This document shows positions 63,914 through 64,000 of a stretch of 64,000 bases of DNA, in pieces. The position numbers were made by a program, and so were the translations under genes. Source of the stretch: JADKIH01 sp031385005 (GTDB lineage: Bacteria > Bacteroidota > Bacteroidia > AKYH767-A > 2013-40CM-41-45). Below the pieces are notes generated by a model. That model worked only from the letters and a program-made list of their open reading frames with translations, was not told the origin of the DNA and ran no database searches. The stretch lies in NCBI GenBank assembly GCA_031385005.1, contig JANNBB010000052.1, positions 75,408 to 139,407 of the forward strand, in the 5' to 3' direction. How positions within the stretch are numbered: position 1 is the first letter of the stretch; every line of letters starts with the position of its first letter.

Positions 63914-63940
63914 ATTGCAGGTTTTTCATTTGCCTGCAAT
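63914..63940. repeat. Small hairpin near the right edge
   Basis: ATTGCAGG (63914-63921) and CCTGCAAT (63933-63940) form an 8-bp stem with an 11-base loop. It could be a weak terminator for a gene entering from the right; the T-tract is poor. Confidence 0.4.
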
Positions 63941-63961
63941 TAGTTTTAAAGATAATAAAAA

Positions 63962-64000
63962 TTAAGGAAGTAGCTCTTCTATGCGATTTGCCTTCCAATC
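63962..64000 (-). CDS. Possible 3' end of a gene entering from the right edge
   Basis: On the minus strand from 64000 a frame reads DWKANRIEELLP followed by TAA at 63962-63964. The composition is protein-like and a hairpin follows 22 bp later, but 12 codons are too few to prove a gene or name it. Confidence 0.3.
   Translation of the reverse strand, partial: DWKANRIEELLP

Larger units (their letters stand above)
63542..64000. other. Intergenic region with 56-bp tandem repeat and possible gene end
   Basis: The last 459 bp contain the tandem repeat at 63612-63860, a hairpin at 63914-63940 and, at the right edge, what may be the end of a minus-strand gene (63962-64000). No other coding signal was seen. 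Confidence 0.55.

Overview
This 64-kb window is chromosomal DNA of a Bacteroidota bacterium. The evidence is a low G+C content, an sdhCAB operon of the type-B (menaquinone, single cytochrome b) form, a eukaryote-like class Ia nrdBA pair, single-chain glycyl-tRNA synthetase, TAnnTTTG promoter elements, LytTR/LytS regulators with reg_prop propellers, a SiaB/SiaC pair, and at least ten proteins ending in a type IX secretion (T9SS type A) sorting domain (YPNP motif, D..G, G-I-Y-x-L/I/F). I do not assign a genus. No T9SS machinery, origin, intact transposon or prophage was seen.

Layout. 0-0.4 kb: start of a truncated propeller protein. 0.43-0.94 kb: a GC-rich intergenic repeat with a perfect hairpin. 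0.94-4.4 kb (minus): sdhC-sdhA-sdhB. 4.8-8.5 kb (minus): a small, partly decayed defence-like island with a remnant of a BPTD_3080-type restriction helicase, an AlbA_2/Schlafen-ATPase gene, and an HNH nuclease overlapping a MazG-like pyrophosphohydrolase. 8.8-12.3 kb (minus): nrdB-nrdA with a strong terminator. 12.7-18.4 kb: housekeeping genes (DUF3109, glyS, pth, rplY, prs) plus one secreted protein. 18.8-44.1 kb: secreted or surface proteins (7-blade propeller, M4 metallopeptidase, Kelch-PKD-Kelch, DUF4331, IPT-like repeats, SprB/Ig-like) mixed with a LytTR signalling cluster (two response regulators and a 976-aa sensor kinase) and an O-antigen-ligase/TPR membrane protein. 45.1-59.6 kb (all plus strand): a locus with four paralogues of an uncharacterised secreted domain (here called YYVSD after its N-terminal motif), a TonB-dependent receptor, a surface lipoprotein with a FISUMP domain, a beta-helix protein, and proteins carrying cohesin-like and dockerin-like modules. 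59.7 kb: tRNA-Leu(CAA). 60-63.5 kb: a serine hydrolase, a coiled-coil lipoprotein and the SiaB/SiaC pair. 63.6-63.9 kb: a 56-bp tandem repeat.

How the parts may work together. The kinase at 23.0-25.9 kb and the response regulator 12 bp upstream look like a cognate pair. Two sets of three helically phased direct repeats (CC[A/G]TTTA core, 20-21 bp period) resemble LytTR operators. One lies 98-146 bp upstream of the M4 metallopeptidase start. The other lies upstream of a protein-less stretch that has a TAnnTTTG element and ends in a strong intrinsic terminator, which suggests an unannotated small RNA. The 45-59.6 kb locus looks like a cell-surface uptake or adhesion system: a TonB receptor and surface lipoprotein in one operon with a secreted YYVSD protein, surrounded by secreted proteins with possible calcium-dependent assembly modules. 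All functional statements rest on motif recognition by eye; no database search was run.
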